64,000 nucleotides of DNA from JAFGXT01 sp963677165 (GTDB taxonomy: Bacteria; Verrucomicrobiota; Lentisphaeria; Victivallales; SZUA-371), in contig CAXXSX010000002.1 of the NCBI GenBank assembly GCA_963677165.2, forward strand, positions 3,968,001 to 4,032,000. Direction: 5' to 3'. The notes beneath the pieces are model-generated. The model was not told where the DNA came from and searched no databases. It saw only the letters and a list, made by a program, of their open reading frames with translations. This document shows positions 7,786 through 16,280 of this stretch, one piece after another. The translations under genes and the position numbers were made by a program. How positions within the stretch are numbered: position 1 is the first letter of the stretch; each line of letters opens with the position of its first letter.

Positions 7786-8946
7786 CTAAATGAATACGGT
7801 TTTTAATGGCGGGAAACCATTGAAATCCACTGAACTGTAACTGCCGGTATATGCACCGGTAGACAGCCAGTATATTTTGTCTCCAACAGCCAGGTTCAGC
7901 GGCAGCGTATATTCAGTTTCTTCGTAAATCGTATCTACACTGTCGCAGGTTGGGCCGGCAATAATAACTTTTTCTTCCGGACCATCTTTTTCCACGTACA
8001 GTGGATATTTGATTGACTCCCCAAGGGTTTCCATTAAGCCGTTGAATTTGCCTACATCGGTAAATACCCAGCGTTCCAGCGCCGTACGCGATTTGCGGGA
8101 GATAAGAACTACCTCGCTGACAAGGACACCCGAGTCTCCTGTCATGTAACGTCCCGGTTCGATGACAACTTCCGGAATGTTATCGCCAAAATCTTCATGA
8201 AGATACCGGGTTATTTCTTCCGAATAGATGCCCAGGCTGTTGTTCTTATCAATATATTGTGCCGGAAGTCCTCCGCCCATATTAATCGACTTCAGATTGA
8301 TTCCGGAAGAATAGCACCAGTCAAAAAGTAATTTGACTTTGGCGATTGCGGCATCCCAGGCACTGATATCACGTTGTTGTGAACCTACGTGGAAAGAAAT
8401 TCCATAGGGTTCCAGGTCCAGTTTTCTAGCCAGTTCGAGTAAATCATAAGCCATATCCGGTTGGCAGCCGAACTTTCTTGACAGGGGCCAGTCAGCGGTT
8501 AATACGCCTTCTGCGAGTATGCGGACGAATATTCGGGATCCAGGAGCTTCTTTTGCAATATTGCGCAGGTCGCATTCACTATCAGTTACATAGGTTCTAA
8601 CTCCGGCCTTATAGAATTCTTTGATATCCTCGGCTTTTTTTATCGTATTGCCGTAACTGATTCTTTCCGGTTCAACTCCCAGTGCCAGAATCTTCCGCAA
8701 TTCATAGATCGAAGCAACATCGAAGCAGGACCCCAGATCACGCAGTAATTCAAGTATTTTTTCAGATGGATTGGCTTTGATCGCATAATAGATTTTTGAA
8801 TAAGGCATGGATTCTTTCAGTGCCAGCCAGCGTTGTTTTATAACATCAAGACTGACGATCAGAATAGGAGTCTGATTTCGGCTGGCAGCTCTCATAATCT
8901 TTCGCCAGGTTTTATCATCATAATATTCTTTGACGTTTGTTTTCAA
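7786..8946 (-). CDS. Ornithine/diaminopimelate/arginine decarboxylase-type PLP enzyme (fold type III), probably ornithine decarboxylase
   Basis: A 386-residue alanine-racemase-fold PLP enzyme of group IV decarboxylases. The Schiff-base lysine is K57 in 'YYAIKANPS'. Other family landmarks are 'FHVGSQQ' (His stacking on PLP), 'NMGGGLPAQY' (glycine-rich phosphate loop), 'EPGRYM', and 'GPTCDSVD', where the Cys matches the active-site Cys donated across the dimer in ornithine decarboxylases. 'GAYTGSYSSVDFNGF' near the C-terminus also fits this group. The expected reaction is ornithine to putrescine, with lysine as a possible alternative substrate. It is cytosolic. The Asp-rich mini-protein gene follows 45 bases downstream. 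Substrate assignment is by motif likeness only. Confidence 0.88.
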   Translation of the reverse strand: MKTNVKEYYDDKTWRKIMRAASRNQTPILIVSLDVIKQRWLALKESMPYSKIYYAIKANPSEKILELLRDLGSCFDVASIYELRKILALGVEPERISYGNTIKKAEDIKEFYKAGVRTYVTDSECDLRNIAKEAPGSRIFVRILAEGVLTADWPLSRKFGCQPDMAYDLLELARKLDLEPYGISFHVGSQQRDISAWDAAIAKVKLLFDWCYSSGINLKSINMGGGLPAQYIDKNNSLGIYSEEITRYLHEDFGDNIPEVVIEPGRYMTGDSGVLVSEVVLISRKSRTALERWVFTDVGKFNGLMETLGESIKYPLYVEKDGPEEKVIIAGPTCDSVDTIYEETEYTLPLNLAVGDKIYWLSTGAYTGSYSSVDFNGFPPLKTVFI

Positions 8947-9222
8947 TATTCTATTCCTTTATTTAAGCATTTTTGACATAATGTGTTTCTTGCTTTACCG
9001 GAATTTATTCCGGAAAAATGACATTCCCCAATAAACATTTTTTATGCCAGATAAATGAAGAAATCTTGAATTTATTGCTAACATTCTGTTATTGAACATA
9101 TTTTTTATGATTATTTAATGGGAGACTCTTTGAATAATATTTAAATATTAAGAAAACGGAAGCTTGATTTCTTGTTTTTCGGAAGTATAATTTCCGAAAA
9201 TATTATTTGTGGAGAAAATGAC
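8947..9222. other. Divergent promoter region (276 bp, no gene)
   Basis: An AT-rich stretch between the decarboxylase and the divergent sigma-54 activator. It contains a short perfect hairpin, CCGGAA-ttta-TTCCGG at 8998-9013, close to the decarboxylase start. No consensus GG-N10-GC sigma-54 promoter was seen. Promoters for both genes are expected here but cannot be placed firmly. Confidence 0.4.
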
Positions 9223-10650
9223 ATGCTTGCGAGAATAACTCTGGCTTTGGACAACGATGTGGTGTCCAGGAAACTGGCGGTGATTCTTAATCAGGATAAC
9301 GACTTTATATTGAGTCATATCCGAAAAGGGAAGGACATACTGCGTATTGTTGCCACGCACGAGTCTGATATGCTGATTATAAGCAAATCCCGCATTGGGG
9401 ATTCTCCAGAGGACGTGATTGACAGTATCAAACGTCTTCCCGATTCTCCTGCGGTTATTTTAATCGGAGAAAACAGTCCGCAGGGCAGGGCTGAATTGCT
9501 GGGTGCCGGGTTTGATGCAGTACTCGAAAGTAATATCCCTCTGGAAAATATTGCTGACGCCATTATCGGTAAGATCAATATAATTCAGACGTTTCGGAAA
9601 GAACATCTCATTCGAAATGAGGGTCTTAGACATATCAGTGATTTTGTGTCCCGCAGCGGTTCCATGGCAGCATTTATGACGATTGTTCGTAAGATTATCC
9701 GCAAAGACTCATCGCTGTTGATTCTTGGCGAGACCGGTTCCGGTAAGGAGCACTTGGCACGGGCAATTCATTGTGACAGTCACCGGGCGGACGCACCTTT
9801 TGTCCCGGTACACTGCGCCGCGATCCCGGAAAGTCTGCTGGAAAGTGAACTTTTCGGACATGAGCGGGGAGCGTTTACCGGAGCGCTGCGTTCGCATCGG
9901 GGAGCGTTTGAAATGGCACATAGCGGAACGATTTTTCTTGATGAAATCGGTGATATTCCAATCCACCTTCAGACGAAACTGCTTCGTGTTCTTCAGGATA
10001 AAACTTTCTCGCGGCTGGGGGGCGAAAAGAACATTAGCGTGGATGTTCGGATTATGGCTGCTACCAGCAAAGATCTAAATAAGGCAATGGAAGCCGGTGA
10101 ATTCAGAAGCGATTTGTTTTATCGACTTAGTGTAGTTACTCTGAAGATACCACCACTTCGAAAACGCCGTGAAGATATTCCGGAACTTACCAGTGAAATT
10201 GTCTTGGAACTTAATAAGAAAAACGGAACTCCAACTTCCGAAATTACCGATGACGCTATGCTAAGTCTGGTAAATTATGACTGGCCGGGAAATATTCGAG
10301 AGTTACGTAATGTTCTGGAGCGGGCATTGCTGCTTAGCGAAGACAATACGATCACACGGGACGATTTCCCCGAAGAAATATCCGGCAGTGCCTTGCAGGA
10401 GTCACTGGAGGGGATAGAGGACGTTCTGTTGGAGCGTGACTCTGATTTTATCGATAACTGGACTGAGCGTTCCTGGCAGTCGGTGCGCGAAGAGGTCGTG
10501 AATCGTGCCGAGCGTCTGTATATTTCCATGATCTTGTCGAAAACCCGTGGACGTCTGAATGAAGCAGCCCAACTGGCCGGAATGACCAGCCGGGCTCTGC
10601 ACGGAAAGATGAAAGCACATCAGCTCGACAAAAAAGACTTCAAGCATTGA
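9223..10650 (+). CDS. Sigma-54-dependent transcriptional activator with degenerate receiver domain
   Basis: The start is placed at ATG 9223, 8 nt after GGAG (9211-9214), giving 475 residues; an upstream in-frame ATG at 9172 lacks a ribosome site. Residues about 1-120 form a receiver-like domain, but the position expected for the phospho-acceptor Asp is Ser54 ('DMLIIS'), so phosphorylation at the usual site is unlikely. An AAA+ domain follows, with Walker A GETGSGKE (169-176), the sigma-54 contact loop GAFTGA (216-221) and Walker B 'TIFLDEIGD'. A Fis-type helix-turn-helix ends the protein ('GRLNEAAQLAGMTSRALHGKM'). It would drive open-complex formation at sigma-54 promoters. Its targets and input signal are not apparent in the window. 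Confidence 0.92.
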   Translation: MLARITLALDNDVVSRKLAVILNQDNDFILSHIRKGKDILRIVATHESDMLIISKSRIGDSPEDVIDSIKRLPDSPAVILIGENSPQGRAELLGAGFDAVLESNIPLENIADAIIGKINIIQTFRKEHLIRNEGLRHISDFVSRSGSMAAFMTIVRKIIRKDSSLLILGETGSGKEHLARAIHCDSHRADAPFVPVHCAAIPESLLESELFGHERGAFTGALRSHRGAFEMAHSGTIFLDEIGDIPIHLQTKLLRVLQDKTFSRLGGEKNISVDVRIMAATSKDLNKAMEAGEFRSDLFYRLSVVTLKIPPLRKRREDIPELTSEIVLELNKKNGTPTSEITDDAMLSLVNYDWPGNIRELRNVLERALLLSEDNTITRDDFPEEISGSALQESLEGIEDVLLERDSDFIDNWTERSWQSVREEVVNRAERLYISMILSKTRGRLNEAAQLAGMTSRALHGKMKAHQLDKKDFKH

Positions 10651-10899
10651 AAAAGAAGAAAGCTGCGAAGCAGTAATAAGTCATCGGGCACTGCCCGAGC
10701 CTGGTCCAGCATGAAACACGTGTGAGAGATTTATCGCAATCGCTGGTCGCCGTAGGCGAAATGTATTACTCGAAACGTTAGAATAATCGTAAACGATTAA
10801 TGCATCAGCAACATTTTTGGGGGACTGGCGAAGCGATGCGAAAAGAAAAATATTGCGGTGCGGTCTGGAATAGATTCATCCCTTAATTTCTTCTTAGAT
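10651..10899. other. Hairpin-rich intergenic region (249 bp, no gene)
   Basis: A region between the convergent sigma-54 activator and permease genes. It contains three short inverted repeats: TCGGGCA-c-TGCCCGA (10684-10698), TCGCC-gta-GGCGA, and TAATCGT-aa-ACGATTA (10784-10799). None is followed by a clear T run. Its base composition is more GC-rich than the neighbouring spacers. It may be a degenerate palindromic repeat or a bidirectional 3'-end structure. No ORF was supported. Confidence 0.4.
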
Positions 10900-13449
10900 T
10901 CAATTATATGCCGTTAGTTTTTTTAACGAGTTTGGTTGCAGTACTGGTTTGTAATAATCTGTGTTGAATAGCCAGGTTTCGTTTTTATGTAAAAATTCAG
11001 GTACCAACTGTTTTATCGATTCAGGCTTTTTTCCGTACTTTCGTTGATATTTTATTGTAGCAACATAGACGGTGGACCTTAATATCGAGTTGCATGTCCA
11101 CCAGTCATTGCTGATACAGGAAATCAGATTGAGGCTGATTCGACGTGTTGTGAAATATTTTTCATTTCCGGTCAACATATAATTCATTGCTTTCAAGGCA
11201 TCAAAAGCGTTATTCATATAATTAATGCTGTCGTTATAACATAATGGGGAAAAGAAGCATTCGTTGAAACTGGGCAATACAAACCTCAGGTAATGTTTGG
11301 GATAGTTTGAATATACGTCATAAACCCACGTGCTGGATATGAACGTAAACGCAGGAGAAGACATATCACGTAGGATAATAGGTCCTATCAGATTTTTTTT
11401 GTCCTTTTTTAACCGGAATTCGAGGCTTTTCCGTAGGAGACTGGTCAGTTCTTCCAATTCATCCGAAGAAGGCTTATAACATTTCAGGACTCGTTTGATT
11501 TCTGAACAGAAAGGATATGACATTTTCCCGAATTTACTTACTTGTATTCCGAAGATCAAAACCTTGAATGCTTTTTTATATTCCTGTTGTTTGAGCATAT
11601 TGGAAACGGTGCTTATCAGAAACATCCGGACTTTATACGGATACACAATGTTTCTGCCGGATACAGCCATTAGCTTAGGCAGCAACTCTTTTTTGTAGGG
11701 CAGGTTTTGTTTGATATACTCTTCATAAGTTTGTGAAGGCTGTTGTTTGAGTCGGGTAGAGGAGGGTACTCTGGTTTGATATTGTTTTACCAGACTGTCA
11801 AGTTCAGTTTTCTGGATAGAGTTCAGCCAGGCAGTGAAACCTGAGAAGCACAGGAAAATTATAACGACTCCGGCAGCCAGGCGTTTAGGAAATGCCGGTC
11901 TGGAAATGATTTCATGGTTCCGGCGTTTGTCATCATGGTCCTGGGCGATTATCGGGTAGGCAAACAGTGCGGCAAGCGGAATAAAAAACAGAACCGTATA
12001 TTTGCAGCAGAAAAACGCTAATATGGCAGATGCAATACACGAAGTTACAGTAATTAGATAGCGTTTCAATTTCTTTGTGTTGCAGCAGTAGCAGAATGCG
12101 AGTTTGCCGAACAGCAGCATGTTTACTCCCGCAATTATCAATACATAAGTTGGGATTTTGAAATGCAGGAATCTTGTCATTAGACAGCCTCTGGAATAGA
12201 AGAAAGCTTCAAAGATCAATGCCAGGATTGCGAAGGTAAAGATTCTGTACTTCATATATCCGGCAACAATTACAAAAGCCAGAGTGTATGACCAGATGAT
12301 GAATGCCGCCAGCATCCAGATGATGACTCCGGGAGAGTGGAGCAATACTTCGCTTCTCATTCTGATTACGTGGAGAAGTAGGGTATCAAACCTATAACCG
12401 ATCCAGAGAAGATATATCCCCAGGCATATAGCAAAACTTAAGCAGAAACATTTGATTTTGGCTATTGTTATCGTTCTGGAATTTACCGGGAGATTTGCCG
12501 TATATGAGGTATTGAATGCGTTTTTGTTGATGATGATAATTCCGGCAAGACTGGTGGCAATAATCATAACCTTATAAGCTGCTGATATTTTAATATACCC
12601 GTAGTTCGTCAGGTCACTTAGAGTTAACGGCCTTCCCTTAATCAGAAACATTACTCCGATGATCGCTAAGGTGATTAGCGGCATGTAATACCAGGATTGT
12701 TTCCACAACTGATAGAAATGGGCTGCTCCGGCGTCTTTATGGTGCTTGTTTCTTTTGAATGATAATTTTTCCATGAGAGCTGCGAGATTGGTCCAGCCGG
12801 GAAGCCGGAAGACTATTGTTCCTCTCCGCTGATTGCGTACTCCGACCAGCGATAGAGTTGACAGTGTGGCAATGATAAGCAGGTAGATGATTAGATTATC
12901 GTTGTCGAGAACCTTTGGCAGTAATTCCGGTTTGAGAATTATTTGCAGTCCGATCGCGATAAACACCCATGAAAACAGATTCTTGAAACAATCTTTTGAC
13001 CACGCGAAAGCCTGAAACAGCAAATAAATCATCAGCGTTACTTGAGATAGACGACGCCATATAAATAACTGGGTGAAATGTCTACTTTCTGTTCCGAACA
13101 GAACCAACTGTAATAACATTTCGATACCAATAAATGATAATATCAGCAGGAGTCTTGACAAGAACGGAATGACTGACAGCTGCCACGTTGCCACCGGCAG
13201 GCTCAAGTGGTATCTGCAATATCCGGGAGCAAGGTGACCATTAGTGTTGAGCTGCCAGGGCAGTATGAAACCTATTATTAGCGTGTAGAAAATAATAAAT
13301 GTCTGGTCCAGTCCTCTTGGTGAGGACAGTATGAATCTAGTCATCAGCATGGATAATATGAAGAAAAACAGTACCAGTCCCATGCTTATGAACTGCTGTT
13401 GCAGTTCCTGCTTAAAAACAGCCAGAGAGGTTTTCATTGTTTTAGTCAT
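10900..13449 (-). CDS. ABC transporter permease, large multi-spanning membrane protein
   Basis: The start is taken at ATG 13449 (MTKTMKTSLAVFKQELQQQF), 8 nt after GGAG and overlapping the ATPase stop, giving 849 residues; an ORF extension to 13485 lacks a ribosome site. Residues about 20-530 hold a dozen or more hydrophobic helices in two blocks separated by a charged loop ('LSFKRNKHHKDAGAA'). One more helix precedes a large soluble C-terminal region of about 300 residues with no recognised motif. This is much longer than typical ABC-2 permeases. Pairing with the ATPase and the GntR-type regulator suggests an envelope-stress or antimicrobial-efflux transporter of the YtrA type. Substrate unknown. 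Confidence 0.8.
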   Translation of the reverse strand: MTKTMKTSLAVFKQELQQQFISMGLVLFFFILSMLMTRFILSSPRGLDQTFIIFYTLIIGFILPWQLNTNGHLAPGYCRYHLSLPVATWQLSVIPFLSRLLLILSFIGIEMLLQLVLFGTESRHFTQLFIWRRLSQVTLMIYLLFQAFAWSKDCFKNLFSWVFIAIGLQIILKPELLPKVLDNDNLIIYLLIIATLSTLSLVGVRNQRRGTIVFRLPGWTNLAALMEKLSFKRNKHHKDAGAAHFYQLWKQSWYYMPLITLAIIGVMFLIKGRPLTLSDLTNYGYIKISAAYKVMIIATSLAGIIIINKNAFNTSYTANLPVNSRTITIAKIKCFCLSFAICLGIYLLWIGYRFDTLLLHVIRMRSEVLLHSPGVIIWMLAAFIIWSYTLAFVIVAGYMKYRIFTFAILALIFEAFFYSRGCLMTRFLHFKIPTYVLIIAGVNMLLFGKLAFCYCCNTKKLKRYLITVTSCIASAILAFFCCKYTVLFFIPLAALFAYPIIAQDHDDKRRNHEIISRPAFPKRLAAGVVIIFLCFSGFTAWLNSIQKTELDSLVKQYQTRVPSSTRLKQQPSQTYEEYIKQNLPYKKELLPKLMAVSGRNIVYPYKVRMFLISTVSNMLKQQEYKKAFKVLIFGIQVSKFGKMSYPFCSEIKRVLKCYKPSSDELEELTSLLRKSLEFRLKKDKKNLIGPIILRDMSSPAFTFISSTWVYDVYSNYPKHYLRFVLPSFNECFFSPLCYNDSINYMNNAFDALKAMNYMLTGNEKYFTTRRISLNLISCISNDWWTCNSILRSTVYVATIKYQRKYGKKPESIKQLVPEFLHKNETWLFNTDYYKPVLQPNSLKKLTAYN

Positions 13450-14347
13450 GATAATTCTCCAGTGAGCAGTAATCCATGAATACATCTTCCAGTGATGTAG
13501 AAATTTCGGTTACATTTTCAGTTCCCAGTTCAGCGGTTCCGTATTTGAAATCAGCAGCCGACAGCGTGGAAACCACCAGCCAGTCATTATCCTGCTTCGT
13601 GGCCTTGATGATTTGCGGGTCGCTCTTCAGGAACGCTTTTACCGTGTCGGTTTCGTCTTTAAACCTGACGGAATAGCGATGGTGTTTTTCCTTGATGTCG
13701 TCAACATGCCCGTCGATGATCTTCCTGCCCTGATGGATCATGATGACATCATCGGTAACGCGTTCCACTTCATCAAGCAGATGAGATGAAAACAGTATAG
13801 TGTTGCCACTTTCAGAGGCCGATCTTACCACTTCGCTTAGAATGTCATACCTGACCGATACGTCCAGGCCGGAGGAGGGTTCATCAAGGACCAGGAGCCG
13901 GGGACGGTGCGCCAGTGCGGTAATCAAACCGATCCGTGCTTTTTGGCCGCGTGACATATTTTTTAGTTTTATTGTTGAATCAAGATGGAATTTATCCATG
14001 AGCTCCTGTGCGTATTGATCGTCCCAGGTGTCGAAAAACGACGCGGTATAATTGAGCAGTTCACTGGCGCGCATCCACATCGGCATATCCCGGTCTTCAG
14101 AAAGGTAGCCGATATCGGCAAGCACCTCTTCCGGTTTTTCCGCCGGTGATTTCCCGAATACTCTAACGCTTCCGTTTTGTGGCTGCAGGGCTCCTATAAT
14201 GTGTTTGATCAAGGTACTTTTGCCCGCGCCGTTTTCGCCCATCATGCCGTATACTTTGCCGGGTTCAAGTTGAATTGATATGTTCTGCAATGCTGTGGTA
14301 TTATTGAATTTTCGCCATAAATTATTGATTTCGACAATGTATTCCAT
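13442..14347 (-). CDS. ABC transporter ATP-binding protein
   Basis: A 301-residue ABC ATPase. Walker A is 'GENGAGKST' near residue 37, the signature motif is the variant 'MSRGQKAR' (usual LSGGQ), Walker B is 'LLVLDEPSSGLD', and the switch His is in 'FSSHLLDEVE'. The C-terminal ~70 residues ('HHRYSVRFKD' onward) form a small beta domain often seen in exporters of the YtrB/BcrA/CcmA group. It powers the neighbouring permease at the inner membrane. The gene starts 2 bases after the GntR-type regulator stop and overlaps the permease start by 8 bases, so the three are one operon. Confidence 0.93.
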   Translation of the reverse strand: MEYIVEINNLWRKFNNTTALQNISIQLEPGKVYGMMGENGAGKSTLIKHIIGALQPQNGSVRVFGKSPAEKPEEVLADIGYLSEDRDMPMWMRASELLNYTASFFDTWDDQYAQELMDKFHLDSTIKLKNMSRGQKARIGLITALAHRPRLLVLDEPSSGLDVSVRYDILSEVVRSASESGNTILFSSHLLDEVERVTDDVIMIHQGRKIIDGHVDDIKEKHHRYSVRFKDETDTVKAFLKSDPQIIKATKQDNDWLVVSTLSAADFKYGTAELGTENVTEISTSLEDVFMDYCSLENYHD

Positions 14348-14349
14348 AA

Positions 14350-14730
14350 TTATTTCCCCTGATAAAATTGATTATGTAATTCTTTTTTGATCTCTTCATA
14401 ATTGAAGTTCAGCAGTTTTGCCTGTGATACCAGTTGTGATATATGTTCTTTCAGAATTCGTTTACGTTCCTCATCAGACAAAATGGATTCCCTGTTAGAC
14501 ACAAAGCAGCCGATGCCGCGTTTTGTATGAATTGCCCCCTGATATTCCAGCTCTTTATAGGCCTTGGCAATGGTATTCGGATTGACGACCAAAGCCTGTG
14601 CCAGTTTCCTGATTGTTGGCAATTCATCGCCGGGATTCAAATGCTCCGTTGCAATCAATTGTTTTACCTGATCGACGATCTGGCGATAGACCGGAACCCC
14701 ACCTTCATAATTTAATTTTATTGGATACAT
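14350..14730 (-). CDS. GntR-family transcriptional regulator, YtrA-type
   Basis: A 126-residue protein, the short length of the YtrA subfamily. Residues about 10-75 form a winged helix ('GVPVYRQIVDQVKQLIA', 'LPTIRKLAQALVVNPNTIAKAY'), ending with the wing 'GIGCFV'. The C-terminal ~45 residues are helical ('LLNFNYEEIKKEL') and probably only dimerise; no ligand domain is present. YtrA-type repressors usually control the ABC transporter genes in their own operon, as here. A strong palindrome 21 bases upstream of the start is the likely operator. Confidence 0.92.
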   Translation of the reverse strand: MYPIKLNYEGGVPVYRQIVDQVKQLIATEHLNPGDELPTIRKLAQALVVNPNTIAKAYKELEYQGAIHTKRGIGCFVSNRESILSDEERKRILKEHISQLVSQAKLLNFNYEEIKKELHNQFYQGK

Positions 14731-14751
14731 TTATGGCTTCTCTGAAGTTTT

Positions 14752-14775
14752 ACTGTACTAGTATTATAGTACAGT
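14752..14775. promoter_or_regulatory. Operator palindrome of the GntR-ABC operon
   Basis: A perfect 9-bp inverted repeat ACTGTACTA / TAGTACAGT with a 6-nt spacer (gtatta), 21 bases upstream of the YtrA-type regulator. The layout matches the dyad operators of this subfamily. GTACTATA-type -10 sequence overlaps it, consistent with repression by blocking polymerase. Confidence 0.75.
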
Positions 14776-14868
14776 TGGCCGCTAATGTCAAGACTAAAAA
14801 GAATATGGAACAATTATTGTTGAAAATAGGGAAGGGAGCATTTCTTTTCGGACAGTAGGAATAATGAC

Positions 14869-14986
14869 CGCGCCGGAGTGCGGTGGCGGTTTCATCGAAA
14901 CCAGCCACTACTGGAGGAAACCGCCTGCAGCGCGAATCGCAAAGGTAGGGGCTGCTCTTGATAAGAGCGCCCGTCGCACCAGCGAC
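14869..14986. repeat. Triple-hairpin palindromic intergenic element
   Basis: A GC-rich 118-bp element with three adjacent stems. GGCGGTTTC (14885) pairs with GAAACCGCC (14917-14925) around an inner CCAG/CTGG stem, closed by CGCGC/GCGCG. GGGC-GCTCTT pairs with AAGAGC-GCCC (14949-14972), with one bulged T. GTCGC pairs with GCGAC (14973-14986). The piece GTAGGGGC...GCCC resembles a hairpin repeat type seen in many bacterial genomes. A near-identical 14-nt direct repeat, AAAATAGGGAAGGG, flanks it at 14823-14836 and 15029-15042. No ORF was supported in 14776-15057. Confidence 0.6.
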
Positions 14987-15057
14987 TTGTACATCTCATT
15001 TAATCTTCCGAAATAAGTGAGGAATTACAAAATAGGGAAGGGGCATCTCTTTTATAC

Positions 15058-15507
15058 TTAATTCTTAATAAAAAGATATAGCTGGTAGAACTCTTCCACA
15101 GTCATGAAGGTGAAGTCATCCAGACGATAGGCGGGGAAGCATTGAATGATCTTGACAATGGCTGTTCGGATATCCAGATGGAACAGGGTGTTTTCGGTTT
15201 CGTCGCAGTCTTCGGTCCCGCTGATCAGATAGGAACAGAGATCAAGTATTTCTGAAAGATCAAGATGGAGCAGTTCTTCTTTGGCGAATTTGTCTCGGAA
15301 ATTAAATGTCAGGGTTTGGATGATTTCCGATTTCAGCCTGTTGATTTCATGGTCGGCATCCGGAGAATTTTCGCGTAATAAGTCGAGACATTCCACCGTT
15401 TTGCGGTAACGGCAAAACTGACACATCATTAGCTTTTTGGCGCGGTAGACACCTGATTTTCCTTTAACGACTACGGTTTTCTGCAGTAGTTTTTCGAAGA
15501 GTTCCAT
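15058..15507 (-). CDS. Hypothetical cytosolic protein
   Basis: A 149-residue protein, no family recognised. It begins with a possible beta hairpin ('VVVKGKSGVYRAKKL') followed by 'MCQFCRY', a Cys pair, and then mostly acidic helices ('LDLSEILDLCSYLI', 'FMTVEEFYQLYLFI'). No signal peptide or membrane helix. It lies 68 bases downstream of the trpF-like gene on the same strand and may be the last gene of the manC-coaX-trpF transcript. Function unknown. Confidence 0.6.
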   Translation of the reverse strand: MELFEKLLQKTVVVKGKSGVYRAKKLMMCQFCRYRKTVECLDLLRENSPDADHEINRLKSEIIQTLTFNFRDKFAKEELLHLDLSEILDLCSYLISGTEDCDETENTLFHLDIRTAIVKIIQCFPAYRLDDFTFMTVEEFYQLYLFIKN

Positions 15508-15575
15508 TATACTGTTTCCTTGTTGTTCTTATATGATGAGGATAACAAGGAACAGTTTTGTCAACTTTATAATGG

Positions 15576-16280
15576 CTATACGGTTGTTAAATCATCGGTG
15601 ACAGCAATTTCCGTTTTGGGAAGTCCCTGAGGATTTTTCGCTGTCTTGATGAATGCTTTACAACGATATTCACAACAATTGCCGCCGGATTCTTCTTTTA
15701 ATCCGCGGTTGGCATCTACAGCATATGGTTTGACGGTAATGACAGCTTCATTAATGTTTGCCGGGGTTAGGCCGCCGGCAAGAATTACCGGTAGTGGACA
15801 TTTTTTTACAAATTCCGCTGCTTCGTTCCAGAAATATTTTTCATGAGTACCAGTTTCAATCAGTTCAGGGCTTTCGTTGAAAGCATCAAGCAGAACAGCG
15901 CTGATAAATGGATAATATTCCACCAGATCTGGTGTTTCTCCAGGGGTTAAATAGGCCGCTAGAATGATTTTTCCGCCGGGGGGCAGGTGATCGTTCAGTT
16001 CTTTTACTTGATCAACCGATAAGTTTCCGTGAAGCTGAATCGTTGATATGGAGCTCTTCCCGATGATATCAATGATATCACTGACATTATTCAGGTGAGT
16101 TACCAGTACCGGCGTAATGAACGGCGGTAGGCCCGCTGCCAGTCTGCCTGCAGTACTAGGAAGAATAAAATCCGGTGATTTATGCACCTGTCCAACAAAA
16201 AAACCTATTGCATCCGCATCTGTGTCCAAGGCTGTCTGGATATCTTCCGCAGACCTGATACCGCATACTTTAACTTTCAT
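15576..16280 (-). CDS. Phosphoribosylanthranilate isomerase-like protein (TrpF family, divergent)
   Basis: A 234-residue TIM-barrel protein. The N-terminus 'MKVKVCGI' supplies the family's general-base Cys (C6), 'IQLHG' is conserved, and 'AVLLDAF' places the general-acid Asp at D132. 'PVILAGGLTPANI' is the classic phosphate-binding segment. TrpF normally isomerises phosphoribosylanthranilate in tryptophan synthesis. Here the loop usually read as VDVSSGVE is 'VDANRGLKEESGG', and the C-terminal extension 'AVTDDLTTV' is unusual. No other trp gene is nearby. It overlaps coaX by 11 bases. It could be the cell's true TrpF or a paralogue with a changed substrate. Confidence 0.82.
   Translation of the reverse strand: MKVKVCGIRSAEDIQTALDTDADAIGFFVGQVHKSPDFILPSTAGRLAAGLPPFITPVLVTHLNNVSDIIDIIGKSSISTIQLHGNLSVDQVKELNDHLPPGGKIILAAYLTPGETPDLVEYYPFISAVLLDAFNESPELIETGTHEKYFWNEAAEFVKKCPLPVILAGGLTPANINEAVITVKPYAVDANRGLKEESGGNCCEYRCKAFIKTAKNPQGLPKTEIAVTDDLTTV

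Noticed and set aside
8998..9013. CCGGAA-TTTA-TTCCGG as a terminator
   Set aside because: It is only 6 bp of stem, lies upstream of the decarboxylase start and has no T run in the useful direction.
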